Below, piece after piece: positions 1 to 7,244 of a DNA stretch of 13,808 bases. A program made the position numbers and the translations under genes. Position 1 is the stretch's first letter; each line of letters opens with the position of its first letter. The DNA is from JANXPZ01 sp033853925 (GTDB lineage: Bacteria; Eisenbacteria; RBG-16-71-46): NCBI GenBank assembly GCA_033853925.1, contig JAWOLC010000114.1, positions 1 through 13,808 of the forward strand. Direction: 5' to 3'. Under the pieces are notes generated by a model. It did not search any database. It saw nothing but the letters and a program-made list of their open reading frames with translations, and had not been told where the DNA came from.

Positions 1-753
1 GGCCTGGACTCGACGCAGAGCGTGAGCGTCCAGGCCCGCGACGGCTACGCCATCACCCTCACGAGCGCGCAGGCGCTGGCCGGCGACTTCACCGCCTACG
101 ACGCCAGCACCGGACTACCTCTCGCGACCCGCGTGCCCTTGACCGCCGTGCTGGCGTATGCCTGCGACGGCGCGCCCCTCGACGCCGAGAAGGAGGGAGC
201 GCTGCGGCTCGTGATCGTGTGCCCGCGTCGCGACGCCGTGACCGACGGGCACTGGTGGGTCAAGTGGGTGACGAAGCTCGCCCTCGGGCCCGCGAGCCAG
301 CCCTGGACGCTGGACCTCGCCGGGGCGCGCGAGGAGCGACTGGATCGTTCCACCTTCGAATCCTGCGCCTCGCCCGGATGCCACGGCGCCCGCTGGCGGG
401 ACGAGGAGGGCCGCGAGTGGTCCGGCGTGCCGCTCTGGCTGCTCGTCGGGCGCGTGGACGACGGCGTCCCGCACGGGGCGCGAGCCTTCGCCGACTCGCT
501 CGCGGGGCGGGGGTACGCGGTGGACGTGATCGCCCGCGACGGACGCGGCGCCGTCATCGCCAGCCGGCGGCTCGCCCGCTCCCCGGACTTCCTCGTCGCC
601 CATCGCCTCGGGGAGCAGCCGCTCGGCGATGCCGACGGGCCGCTGCGGCTCGTCGGCGCCGGGCTCGCGCCGGGCGAGAGCGTCGCCGGCGTCGGCAAGA
701 TCGTCGTGCGCCGGGAGGGCGAAGGGGAGACGAGGGCTGGAGGCAGTCGATGA
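1..753 (+). CDS. molybdopterin-domain (sulfite oxidase-like) protein, 3' part
   Basis: The reading frame is open from base 1, so the gene starts upstream; 250 residues are visible. Fragment residues 1-95 look like the end of one oxidoreductase molybdopterin-binding domain (PF00174-type): a 'PLTAVLAYA' segment, then 'LRLVIVCP' and 'TDGHWWVKWVTKLAL', the usual closing strand. Residues ~118-235 look like a second, similar module ('SGVPLWLLVGRVDD', 'GYAVDVIARDG', 'PLRLVGAGL', 'VGKIVV'). Tandem modules of this kind occur in secreted or membrane-linked molybdoprotein-like oxidoreductases. The cofactor-ligating Cys of a true sulfite oxidase would lie upstream and is not visible, so activity cannot be judged. 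A C122-x4-C127-H128 motif precedes the second module; the spacing is wrong for a c-type haem site. The gene ends 142 bp before the next one and is probably a separate transcription unit. Confidence 0.72.
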   Translation, partial: GLDSTQSVSVQARDGYAITLTSAQALAGDFTAYDASTGLPLATRVPLTAVLAYACDGAPLDAEKEGALRLVIVCPRRDAVTDGHWWVKWVTKLALGPASQPWTLDLAGAREERLDRSTFESCASPGCHGARWRDEEGREWSGVPLWLLVGRVDDGVPHGARAFADSLAGRGYAVDVIARDGRGAVIASRRLARSPDFLVAHRLGEQPLGDADGPLRLVGAGLAPGESVAGVGKIVVRREGEGETRAGGSR

Positions 754-818
754 GGCGAAGCCGGCGAGCGAGCCGCGCCCGCAACGGCGGCGCCGAGTCC
801 GACGGGGGCGGGGCGTTC

Positions 819-848
819 TTGCGCCCGCGCGCACGCTGGGCCTATCGT
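819..848 (+). promoter_or_regulatory. candidate sigma70-type promoter for the amidohydrolase pair
   Basis: TTGCGC (819-824) is followed after 18 bp by TATCGT (843-848), giving 3/6 and 4/6 matches to TTGACA/TATAAT. It lies in the 142-bp gap after the molybdopterin gene, about 45 bp before the ATG at 896. The position is sensible but the match is modest. Confidence 0.35.
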
Positions 849-882
849 TCAGGATCACGCGCGCACCGTCTCGCTCGCCGCC

Positions 883-887
883 GAGGA
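883..887 (+). promoter_or_regulatory. ribosome binding site fixing the start at 896
   Basis: GAGGA, 8 bp before the ATG at 896. It supports this start over the upstream in-frame ATG at 629, which lies inside the preceding gene. The residues after 896 form a signal peptide; those between 629 and 896 are an Arg-rich out-of-frame shadow. Confidence 0.7.
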
Positions 888-895
888 ACAGCCCG

Positions 896-3766
896 ATGAC
901 CGCCGCTCGCCCCGCCGCCGCTCGCAGTTGCCCGTCGCTCATCGCGCGTCTGGCGCTCCTCGCCGTGCTGCTCGTCTCGCCCGCGGCCGCCCCCGCCGCG
1001 CCCACGGACCGCCAGGCCACGCCTCGCGTCCACGCCATCGTGGGCGCGAGGCTCGTCGTCGCGCCGGGGCAGGTGATCCCGCGCGGCACCATCGTGCTGC
1101 GCGACGGGATCATCGTCGCCGTGGGCGCGAATCCGGCGGTGCCCGCGGACGCGCGCGTCTGGCCCGGCGACAGCCTCACCGTCTACGCGGGACTCATCGA
1201 TGCCTTCGTGATGCCCGCCGAGGCGCCGGCGAGCCCCGGCGGGCGTCCGACCGGCCCGCCTCCGGCCCCGCCCTCGGCGTCCGTGGCGTCTCCGCGCGGC
1301 GCCGCGCACGAGCTGCCTTCGGTCACCCCGGAGAAGCGGGTGGTGGAGTCGGCGTCGCTGGGCAGGGAGCAGGTCGAGTCCCTGCGTGCCGCGGGATTCG
1401 CCGCCGCGCAGGTCGCGCCGCGCGCGGGCATCTTCCGCGGGCAGAGCGCGGTGGTGGGCCTGGGCGAAGGCGGCCTCGACACGACCCTCGTCGAGGCCGA
1501 CGCGGCTCAGGTCGTGGCCTTCGAGGCCCAGCGCAGCGGCTACCCCGGCTCCCTCATGGGGGCGATCGCCGTGGTGCGGCAGGCCCTGCTCGACGCGAGA
1601 TGGTATCGCGACGTCCGTGCGCGCTACGCGAAGAGCCCGGGCCAGGAGCGCCCGCCCGAGAACCTCGCCTGGGCCGCGCTCGCGCCGCTGGTCGAGAGCC
1701 GCCAGCCGGCGCTCTTCGTGGCCGGCGACATGCTCGAGGTGCTCCGCGCGGCCGCGGTGGCCAGGGAAGCCGGCCTCACGGCCGCGGTGGTGGGGGCCGG
1801 CGACGAATACAAGCGGGCCAAGGAGATCGCGGCCACCGGGCTGCCGCTCGTGGTGCCCGTCGACTTCCCGGCGCCGCCCGCGGTGGGCACGCCCCCCGCC
1901 TTCGCCGACAGCGCGGTGGCCCTCGAGGTGACGACCGAGGAGCTGCGCCACTGGGACGAGGCGCCGGGGAACGCCGCGGCGCTCGGGCGGGCGGGCGTGA
2001 GCTTCGCGCTCACCGCCGACGGCCTCGCGGACCCGAAGACGTTCCGCGCGAACGTCGCCAGGGCCATCGCCCGCGGGCTGCCGGCGGACGAGGCGCTGGC
2101 CGCCGTCACGACCGTGCCCGCGAGGCTGCTCGGCCTCGGCGACCGCCTGGGCACGCTCGCCCCGGGCAAGATCGCCGACCTGACGGTGACGCGGGGCGAC
2201 CTCTTCGGGGAGAGGAGTCGGGTGGCCGAGGTATGGGTGGACGGAAATCGCTACGAGGTGCCGAAGCCGGAGGAGAGGGGCGCGCGCGTGGCGGGTGACT
2301 CCTGGCGCGGCGCCGCGGTGGACAGCGCGAAGCGCGCCGCGCCGGCCAAGGACGAGCCGCTGCCCGTTCCCCCGGTGATGGGCGAGAGCGAGGCCTGGCG
2401 GAATCCCGAGCCCCCGCAGCCCGCGGCGCTGCTCGTCCGCAACGCCACGATCTGGACCGAGGGCCCGCAGGGCACGCTCGAGGGCGCGGACCTGCTGGTG
2501 CGCGCGGGCAAGATCGCGGCGGTGGGCAAGCACCTCGCCGCCCCCGCCGGCGCGCTGATCGTGGACGCGACGGGCAAGCACGTCGCGCCCGGGATCATCG
2601 ACGAGCACAGCCACTCCGCGGTCCTCGGCGAGGTGAACGAGTGCACGAACAGCGTCACCGCGGAAGTGCGCATCCAGGACGTGGTGAACTCGGAGAGCGT
2701 GAACATCTATCGCCAGCTCGCGGGCGGCGTCACGGCCATGCACTTGCTGCACGGCTCGTGCAACGCGATCGGCGGCCAGAACGCGGTGATCAAGAACCGC
2801 TGGGGCGCTCCCCCCGATGGGCTCGTCCTGCCCTCGGTGCTCACGCTCAAGCTGGCCCTGGGCGAGAACCCCAAGGAGGCCAACGAACCGGAAGCCTACG
2901 GGATCCCCGGCCGCTACCCGCGGACCCGCGCCGGCGTCGAGCAGGTGGTGCGCGACGCGTTCACCCGGGCGCGCGACTACCGGGCGGCCTGGGCGGAGTG
3001 GCGGGCCCACCGCCGCCCCCTGCCGCCGCGTCGCGACCTGCAGCTCGACGCCCTGGTCGAGGTGCTCGAAGGCCGGCGGCTCATGCATCCCCACGCCTAT
3101 CGCCAGGACGAGATGCTCGTGCTCATGCGCCTCGCCGAGGAGTTCCACCTGCGCGTGGGCTCGTTCGAGCACACGCTCGAGGGCTACAAGATCGCCGACG
3201 AGATGGCCGCGCACGGCGCCGCCGCCAACGCCTTCAGCGACTGGTGGGGCTTCAAGTACGAGGTCATCGACGCGATCCCCTGGAACGGCTACCTCATGTG
3301 GAAGCGCGGCGTCACCGTGACCTACGGCTCCGACAGCGACGAGCTGGCCCGGCACCTCAACACCGAGGCGGCCAAGGCCGTGAGGTACGGGGGCGTGCCG
3401 CCGGTCGAGGCCCTGAAGTTCGTGACCCTGAATCCGGCCCGGGTGCTGGGGCTCGCCGACCGCATGGGCTCGCTCGAGCCGGGCAAGGATGCCGACTTCG
3501 CCGTCTGGAGCGGCAGTCCGCTCTCGGCCTACTCGGTCTGCGAGCAGACCTGGGTGGACGGCCGCCGGTACTTCGACCGAGCGGCCGACCTCGCCGGCCG
3601 CCCCGCCCTGGCCCGGGAGCGCGAAGCCCTCATCGGCAAGGCGAGAGCCGCGCGCAAGGAGAGCGCCGGCCCGGCCGGGCCCAAGGCCCCGGCCCCGCGC
3701 TATCTGGACCCTGGTGACCTGAGCGGCGACGAGGACGCGGTGCGCGCTGCGGAGACCCGGCCATGA
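896..3766 (+). CDS. exported tandem amidohydrolase (imidazolonepropionase-like), N-terminal module degenerate
   Basis: The protein has 956 residues with a Sec signal peptide (residues ~1-36: hydrophobic 'LIARLALLAVLLV', Ala-rich cleavage region). It contains two amidohydrolase-superfamily modules. Module 1 (~45-455) has the N-terminal beta-sandwich, but the usual PGLIDAHxH reads 'AGLIDAFVM' (Phe104, Met106), so both metal histidines are missing. A Pro-rich stretch (~107-133) follows directly. Its C-terminal 'LGTLAPGKIADLTV' strand is normal. Module 2 (~511-895) is canonical: 'PGIIDEHSH' (His571, His573), 'HPH' (731-733), 'FEH' (His759), 'YGSDSDE' (Asp813) and 'MGSLEPGKDADFAV'. This fits the COG1228-type metal-dependent hydrolases. 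The substrate is unknown; relatives act on cyclic amides and acyl amino acids or dipeptides. It probably works in the periplasm or outside the cell. The stop overlaps the next start (ATGA), so the two genes are likely translationally coupled. Confidence 0.88.
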   Translation: MTAARPAAARSCPSLIARLALLAVLLVSPAAAPAAPTDRQATPRVHAIVGARLVVAPGQVIPRGTIVLRDGIIVAVGANPAVPADARVWPGDSLTVYAGLIDAFVMPAEAPASPGGRPTGPPPAPPSASVASPRGAAHELPSVTPEKRVVESASLGREQVESLRAAGFAAAQVAPRAGIFRGQSAVVGLGEGGLDTTLVEADAAQVVAFEAQRSGYPGSLMGAIAVVRQALLDARWYRDVRARYAKSPGQERPPENLAWAALAPLVESRQPALFVAGDMLEVLRAAAVAREAGLTAAVVGAGDEYKRAKEIAATGLPLVVPVDFPAPPAVGTPPAFADSAVALEVTTEELRHWDEAPGNAAALGRAGVSFALTADGLADPKTFRANVARAIARGLPADEALAAVTTVPARLLGLGDRLGTLAPGKIADLTVTRGDLFGERSRVAEVWVDGNRYEVPKPEERGARVAGDSWRGAAVDSAKRAAPAKDEPLPVPPVMGESEAWRNPEPPQPAALLVRNATIWTEGPQGTLEGADLLVRAGKIAAVGKHLAAPAGALIVDATGKHVAPGIIDEHSHSAVLGEVNECTNSVTAEVRIQDVVNSESVNIYRQLAGGVTAMHLLHGSCNAIGGQNAVIKNRWGAPPDGLVLPSVLTLKLALGENPKEANEPEAYGIPGRYPRTRAGVEQVVRDAFTRARDYRAAWAEWRAHRRPLPPRRDLQLDALVEVLEGRRLMHPHAYRQDEMLVLMRLAEEFHLRVGSFEHTLEGYKIADEMAAHGAAANAFSDWWGFKYEVIDAIPWNGYLMWKRGVTVTYGSDSDELARHLNTEAAKAVRYGGVPPVEALKFVTLNPARVLGLADRMGSLEPGKDADFAVWSGSPLSAYSVCEQTWVDGRRYFDRAADLAGRPALAREREALIGKARAARKESAGPAGPKAPAPRYLDPGDLSGDEDAVRAAETRP

Positions 3767-5100
3767 GGCGGCCCGACCTGCGCACCACGCTGGCGCTGGC
3801 CGCGCTGCTGGCGCTCCTCCTCGTGCTGCCGGCGCTGGCCCGCGCCGCCCGCGTCGCCCTCACCGGCGCGATCGTGCACACCGCGGGACCGGAGGGCACG
3901 TACTCCGAGGCGGTCGTGCTGCTCGACGGCGACCGGATCGAGTCCGTGGGCGACGACGTCACCGTCCCGCCGGACGCGAAGGTGGTGGACTGCCGCGGCA
4001 AGCACATCTACCCCGGGCTCGTGTCCGCCAACACCGTCCTCGGCCTGACCGAGATCACGAGCGTCCCGGGGACGAACGACTGGAACGAGACCGGTCCGCT
4101 GAACCCGAACATCCGGGTCGAGCGGGAGATCAATCCGGACAGCGACCTCCTCCCGGTGACGCGCCTGAACGGGGTGACCAGCGTGCTGGTCGTGCCCCGA
4201 GGCGGCTCGATCAGCGGCACCTCGGCCCTCGTCCACCTCACCGGGTGGACGTACGAGGACATGGCCATCCAGGCGCCGGCCGGGCTCCACATCCAGTGGC
4301 CCGGGGCGCGGGCGATGCGTCCCGGCGCGGGCCCGGAGCGCCCGGACGAGGCGCAGCGGAAGGCGCGCGAGCAGGCGGTCGCCGCCATCCGGCGGGCCTT
4401 CGACGACGCGCGGGCCTACTGGCAGGCGCGCGAGGCGGAGGGCGAGAGCGGCGTCCCGCGCCACGACCGCGACGTGAAGTGGGAGGCCATGCACCTGGCC
4501 CTGCGCGGCGAGATCCCCGTCTTCATCCACGCCACGACGCTGGAGCAGATCCAGGGCGCGCTCCGCTTCGTGGACGAGCAGAAGCTCCGGCGGGTGGTGC
4601 TCGTGGGCGGCTACGACGCCTGGCGCGTGGCCGACCAGCTCAAGGCGCGCGGCATCGCCGTCGTGCTCGGGCCGGTGCTGGGGCTCCCCCGCCGCTGGCA
4701 CGAGGCGTACGACGAGGCGTACGCGCTGCCGGCGAAGCTGGCCGCGGCGGGCGTCCGCTTCTGCATCTCGGACGGCGGCTCGCCCTTCGCGGCCACGAAC
4801 GCGCGCAATCTCCCGTATCATGCGGCCATGGCCGCCGCGTTCGGCCTGTCCAAGGAGGAAGCGCTCAAGAGCATCACGCTCTACCCCGCCGAGATCATCG
4901 GCGCGGACAAGATGGTGGGCTCGCTGGAGCCCGGCAAGTACGCCGATCTGGTGGTCGCCGACGGCGACCCGCTCGAGGAGACCACGCGGGTGGAGCAGGT
5001 CTGGATCAACGGGCAGCCGACGCCGATGGCGTCGCGGCAGACGCGGCTGCTCGAGAAGTACGAGGCGCGGCCGAAGCCGGTCGTGCGTCGAGGAGGCTGA
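3763..5100 (+). CDS. exported amidohydrolase-family protein lacking the HxH metal motif
   Basis: The protein has 445 residues; its ATG overlaps the upstream stop by 4 bp, with GGAGA at 3751-3755 as a likely ribosome site. Residues 1-29 are a signal peptide (Leu/Ala-rich core, 'ALARAA'). The amidohydrolase beta-sandwich and barrel pattern is clear: 'AVVLLDGDRIESVG', 'GKHIYPGL', and at the end 'MVGSLEPGKYADLVVADGDPL'. The HxH after PGL(I/V)DA is replaced by 'SANTV' (Asn90, Val92). His246 remains in 'PVFIHATT', and an Asp (317, 'ISDGG') sits near the usual catalytic Asp strand. The 'NGVTSVLVVPRGGSISG' and 'GWTYEDMAI' blocks resemble those I associate with a recurrent secreted subfamily in Gemmatimonadota and Bacteroidota that also lacks HxH. 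The loss may therefore be ancestral rather than fresh decay. It may be a partner or scaffold subunit of the upstream enzyme, or use altered chemistry. That role is inference. Confidence 0.85.
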   Translation: MRRPDLRTTLALAALLALLLVLPALARAARVALTGAIVHTAGPEGTYSEAVVLLDGDRIESVGDDVTVPPDAKVVDCRGKHIYPGLVSANTVLGLTEITSVPGTNDWNETGPLNPNIRVEREINPDSDLLPVTRLNGVTSVLVVPRGGSISGTSALVHLTGWTYEDMAIQAPAGLHIQWPGARAMRPGAGPERPDEAQRKAREQAVAAIRRAFDDARAYWQAREAEGESGVPRHDRDVKWEAMHLALRGEIPVFIHATTLEQIQGALRFVDEQKLRRVVLVGGYDAWRVADQLKARGIAVVLGPVLGLPRRWHEAYDEAYALPAKLAAAGVRFCISDGGSPFAATNARNLPYHAAMAAAFGLSKEEALKSITLYPAEIIGADKMVGSLEPGKYADLVVADGDPLEETTRVEQVWINGQPTPMASRQTRLLEKYEARPKPVVRRGG

Positions 5101-5144
5101 GCGGCGAGACCGTGATCACAGGGCACGTGCGTGGGCCGCGGGGC

Positions 5145-5163
5145 GCGCATCGGCACGATGCGT
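5145..5163 (+). other. small hairpin downstream of the amidohydrolase pair
   Basis: CGCATCG, a 3-base GCA loop and CGATGCG form a perfect 7-bp stem, with one flanking G-T wobble. It lies 45 bp after the stop at 5100. There is no U-tract, so it may be a chance hairpin or an RNA 3'-end stabiliser. Confidence 0.25.
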
Positions 5164-5199
5164 CTCCCGGGGGCCCGCGCGGCCGGGACACCCAGAGCG

Positions 5200-5227
5200 C
5201 CGCGCCCGGGGGCGAGGCCGGGCGCGG
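5200..5227 (+). terminator. strong GC hairpin between 5100 and 5252, terminator-like without U-tract
   Basis: A perfect 10-bp stem (CCGCGCCCGG / CCGGGCGCGG) encloses an 8-base loop. It lies about 100 bp after the amidohydrolase stop and 25 bp before the next ATG. The bases after it (GCGAGAAAGGG) contain no T-run. It could end the upstream transcript in a Rho-dependent or atypical way, or be a leader structure of the next gene. Confidence 0.35.
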
Positions 5228-5251
5228 GCGAGAAAGGGCAACTCTGCTGCC

Positions 5252-5872
5252 ATGTCCCCCGATTCCGTCAGTCGGATCCCCCGAACCATCTTCTCGTTCC
5301 TGGAGCTGATCCTCAAGCAGATCGCCCGGCCGGGCTCCTGGCGGCCGGCGGGCGCCGTGCGGGAGCTTCCCCCCACGGCGCTCGTCTACGATGCGGCCGA
5401 GGAGAAGCGGGCCGAGGGCGTCTTCCAGACCCTCTCGGGCCTGGGATTCGCGCCCACGAAGGTGGCCGCCGGCACGGCGGCCGGTGACGAAGCCGGGGTG
5501 TGCCGAAGCATCTCCAGCGGCACGGAAGGCTGCGGGGCCGTGGTCGTGCTCGAGCCCGAGGACGCCGAGCGCGCGCGCAAGCTGGGCCTGGCCTTCCGGG
5601 AGTTCGCCCACTCGCACCCGGACATCATCGCCATCGTCGTCGGTCCTCTGCCGAGCCGGGCCGAGATCCTGGACCGCTACCGGCACGTGGTCACCGAAGA
5701 CGACGGCGGGGTCTCGCCGCCGGATCTGGCGGCGGGAGTCGCGCACGCCAGCGCGGCGCGCGTCCTCCACTACAACCGGCTCCTGAGCGCGGCGATGGTG
5801 TTCTTCTTCGTCGTGGTCGTGGCCGTCGGGGTGGGCATGACCTTCGTCGGCTGGCGCGCGGCCCGACCGTAG
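5252..5872 (+). CDS. hypothetical protein with one C-terminal transmembrane anchor
   Basis: I do not recognise a family. The protein has 206 residues from the ATG at 5252; a weak AAAGGG lies about 13 bp upstream. Upstream in-frame sequence is Arg/Pro-rich shadow, which supports this start. Residues 9-26 form an amphipathic helix-like segment. Residues ~42-145 look like an alpha/beta domain: strand 'TALVYDA', a charged helix, 'GFAPTKV', 'CGAVVVLEPED', a helix with 'FREFAHSH', then 'DIIAIVVGPLP'. The order resembles flavodoxin-fold domains such as TIR or receiver domains, with Glu117 near the place of the TIR catalytic Glu; this is speculative. Residues ~181-200 are one strong membrane helix followed by 'RAARP', consistent with a tail-anchored cytosolic domain. 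There is no signal peptide. It stands alone, with hairpins on both sides. Confidence 0.72.
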   Translation: MSPDSVSRIPRTIFSFLELILKQIARPGSWRPAGAVRELPPTALVYDAAEEKRAEGVFQTLSGLGFAPTKVAAGTAAGDEAGVCRSISSGTEGCGAVVVLEPEDAERARKLGLAFREFAHSHPDIIAIVVGPLPSRAEILDRYRHVVTEDDGGVSPPDLAAGVAHASAARVLHYNRLLSAAMVFFFVVVVAVGVGMTFVGWRAARP

Positions 5873-5911
5873 GAGAGGCGAGTCGGCCGGAGCGCGCGTC
5901 AGGCCTCTGAC

Positions 5912-5931
5912 AGGCGAGGCCCGCCTCGCCT
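5912..5931 (+). terminator. candidate terminator after the tail-anchored protein gene
   Basis: AGGCGAGG / CCTCGCCT forms an 8-bp perfect stem with a 4-base CCCG loop, 39 bp after the stop at 5872. A pyrimidine-rich, less GC-rich stretch follows (~5936-5950) but not a true T-run. It is the best terminator-like element in the 200-bp gap before 6073. Confidence 0.4.
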
Positions 5932-5946
5932 CCGCCCAATCTTCCA

Positions 5947-5975
5947 TTCCCGGGGTCCGCGCGCTGTGCGACAAT
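5947..5975 (+). promoter_or_regulatory. weak promoter candidate for the CBS-SDR-AIRS cluster
   Basis: TTCCCG (5947-5952), a 17-bp spacer and GACAAT (5970-5975) lie in the only relatively AT-containing part of the gap. The matches are 3/6 and 4/6, and the leader to 6073 would be about 90 bp. It is tentative. Confidence 0.22.
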
Positions 5976-6062
5976 CCGGCCTCGGCGGGCCGCAGCTCGT
6001 CCGCGCGGCCGGGGCGCCCTCCGGGCTCCGCCGCGGCACGCGCGCAGTGGAGGATCCCCCGC

Positions 6063-6067
6063 GGAGG
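6063..6067 (+). promoter_or_regulatory. ribosome binding site of the CBS-domain gene
   Basis: GGAGG, 5 bp before the ATG at 6073. It is a strong Shine-Dalgarno match that fixes this start. Confidence 0.7.
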
Positions 6068-6072
6068 CGGCC

Positions 6073-6513
6073 ATGAGTCGAGTCGTGGATATCCTCGCGT
6101 ACAAGGGCCGCGGAGTGCACGTCATCGAGCGCGAGGCCACCGTGCTCACGGCGATCGGCAAGATGGTCGCCCACAACATCGGCGCGCTGGTGGTCACGGA
6201 GCGCGGCGAGCCCGTGGGCATCTTCACCGAGCGCGATTTCCTGCGACGCGTCGCCCTCGACCAGCGTGATCCCCAGTCGACGCGGGTCGACGAGGTGATG
6301 ACCGACAGGCTGATCTGCGCGGAGCCCGACCGCTCGGTCGAGGACTGCATGGCGATCATGACCCAGGAGCGCATCCGGCATCTGCCGGTGATCGAGGGGA
6401 GCAAGCTGGCGGGGATGGTCTCGATCGGCGACCTGGTCAAGCACGTCTCGGACGAGCGCCACGTCGAGATTCGCTACCTCACCGACTACATCACGGGGAA
6501 GTACCCGGCGTAG
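6073..6513 (+). CDS. tandem CBS-domain protein
   Basis: The protein has 146 residues, the usual length for a stand-alone CBS pair. CBS1 spans ~7-62 ('EATVLTAIGKMVAHNIGALVV', 'PVGIFTERDFLRRV') and CBS2 ~73-126 ('VMTDRLICAEPDRSVEDCM', 'IRHLPVIEGSKLAGMVSIGDLVK'). The TERD and SIGD segments sit where CBS domains contact adenosyl ligands (AMP, ATP, NADH or S-adenosylmethionine in different families). Such soluble pairs usually act as nucleotide or redox-state sensors that regulate partner enzymes. No transmembrane or effector domain is attached. It is the first gene of a tight co-directional set (19-bp gap to the next), so its partner may be the downstream dehydrogenase-like protein or the AIR-synthase-like enzyme. 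That link is inference. Confidence 0.92.
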   Translation: MSRVVDILAYKGRGVHVIEREATVLTAIGKMVAHNIGALVVTERGEPVGIFTERDFLRRVALDQRDPQSTRVDEVMTDRLICAEPDRSVEDCMAIMTQERIRHLPVIEGSKLAGMVSIGDLVKHVSDERHVEIRYLTDYITGKYPA

Positions 6514-6532
6514 CCGCGATGGGGGCCGCGAG

Positions 6533-7219
6533 ATGCCGCAGGAGCTGAGCCAGCAGGTCGTCGTCGTCGGCGGCGGCACGGGCTTCGTGGGCCGCGCGGT
6601 GGTGGGCGCGCTGCTCGCGAGCGGGGCGCGCGTCGTGGTCCCCGTGCGCCGGGAGGACGAAGCCGAGCGCTTCTATCTCGAGGCCAGCTCGGCGGCCGTG
6701 CCCCGGCTGCGCACGGCCGTGGGCGCCTTCGGCGATCCCACGACGGCGGGCCGTGTCGCTGCCGTGGCGCAGCGCGAGTTCGGCGGGATCGATCATCTGG
6801 TCTCGGTGATCGGCTCGGCGCCCCTCGGCCCCCTGAGCGCGCTCGAGCCGCAGGCCGCCCTGCAGGCGATCCGGGACAACGTCTCCGCGCCCGCGGACTT
6901 CCTGCTGGCCATGCTCCGCCACCTCAAGGGCGCGGCTCCGGTGAAGCGGGTGGTGGCGGTGACACCGGGACCGGCGCCGGACGGCGAGGACCGCCCGGAC
7001 GCGTGGTCGCTCAGCCGCATGTTTCTCGAGGGGCTGATCGCGCTCCTGCGCCAGGCGCGGGTGCCGGGCCGCGAATTCTACGCGCTGCGTTCGCCGCGGC
7101 TCGCGGACACGGGAGGCGGGGCGGAGGCCGTGGGCCTGGCGGTGGCGCGGCTGCTGGCGCGGGGCGCGCCGGCGGGCGAGCTGGTCGTGGAGCTGGTGGC
7201 GCCGGACGACGTGGAATGA
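6533..7219 (+). CDS. SDR-family (Rossmann) protein with atypical catalytic residues
   Basis: The protein has 228 residues, normal for a short-chain dehydrogenase/reductase. The N-terminal nucleotide-binding motif is 'VVGGGTGFVGRAV' (G13-x-x-x-G17-x-x-G20), followed by 'ARVVVPVRR'. Basic residues after beta2 would favour NADP(H). 'GGIDHLVSVIGSAPLG' (84-98) occupies the usual NNAG region, and Asn116 lies in the helix carrying the SDR Asn. The Tyr-x3-Lys catalytic motif is not present: the equivalent segment reads 'DAWSLSRMFLEGL', with Trp158 and Arg162 in those places. The usual catalytic Ser strand reads 'VVAVTPGP'. It may bind NAD(P) without classical SDR chemistry, for example as a sensor or with another active site. 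The gap to the CBS gene is 19 bp and to the next gene 25 bp, so it is probably operonic. Confidence 0.85.
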   Translation: MPQELSQQVVVVGGGTGFVGRAVVGALLASGARVVVPVRREDEAERFYLEASSAAVPRLRTAVGAFGDPTTAGRVAAVAQREFGGIDHLVSVIGSAPLGPLSALEPQAALQAIRDNVSAPADFLLAMLRHLKGAAPVKRVVAVTPGPAPDGEDRPDAWSLSRMFLEGLIALLRQARVPGREFYALRSPRLADTGGGAEAVGLAVARLLARGAPAGELVVELVAPDDVE

Positions 7220-7244
7220 GGGGCCCCGGAGCCGCACGTCGCTC

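Noticed and set aside
358..390. Possible c-type haem site 'CASPGCH' in the molybdopterin-domain protein
   Set aside because: Spacing is Cys-x4-Cys-His, not Cys-x2-Cys-His. It is more likely a structural feature of the family.
629..895. N-terminal extension of the tandem amidohydrolase to an ATG at 629
   Set aside because: It would lie inside the preceding gene and adds Arg-rich sequence before a clear signal peptide. A good ribosome site supports 896.
842..3355. Minus-strand open frame of over 800 codons opposite the tandem amidohydrolase
   Set aside because: Arg/His/Gly-rich shadow translation; the plus strand encodes a clear amidohydrolase.
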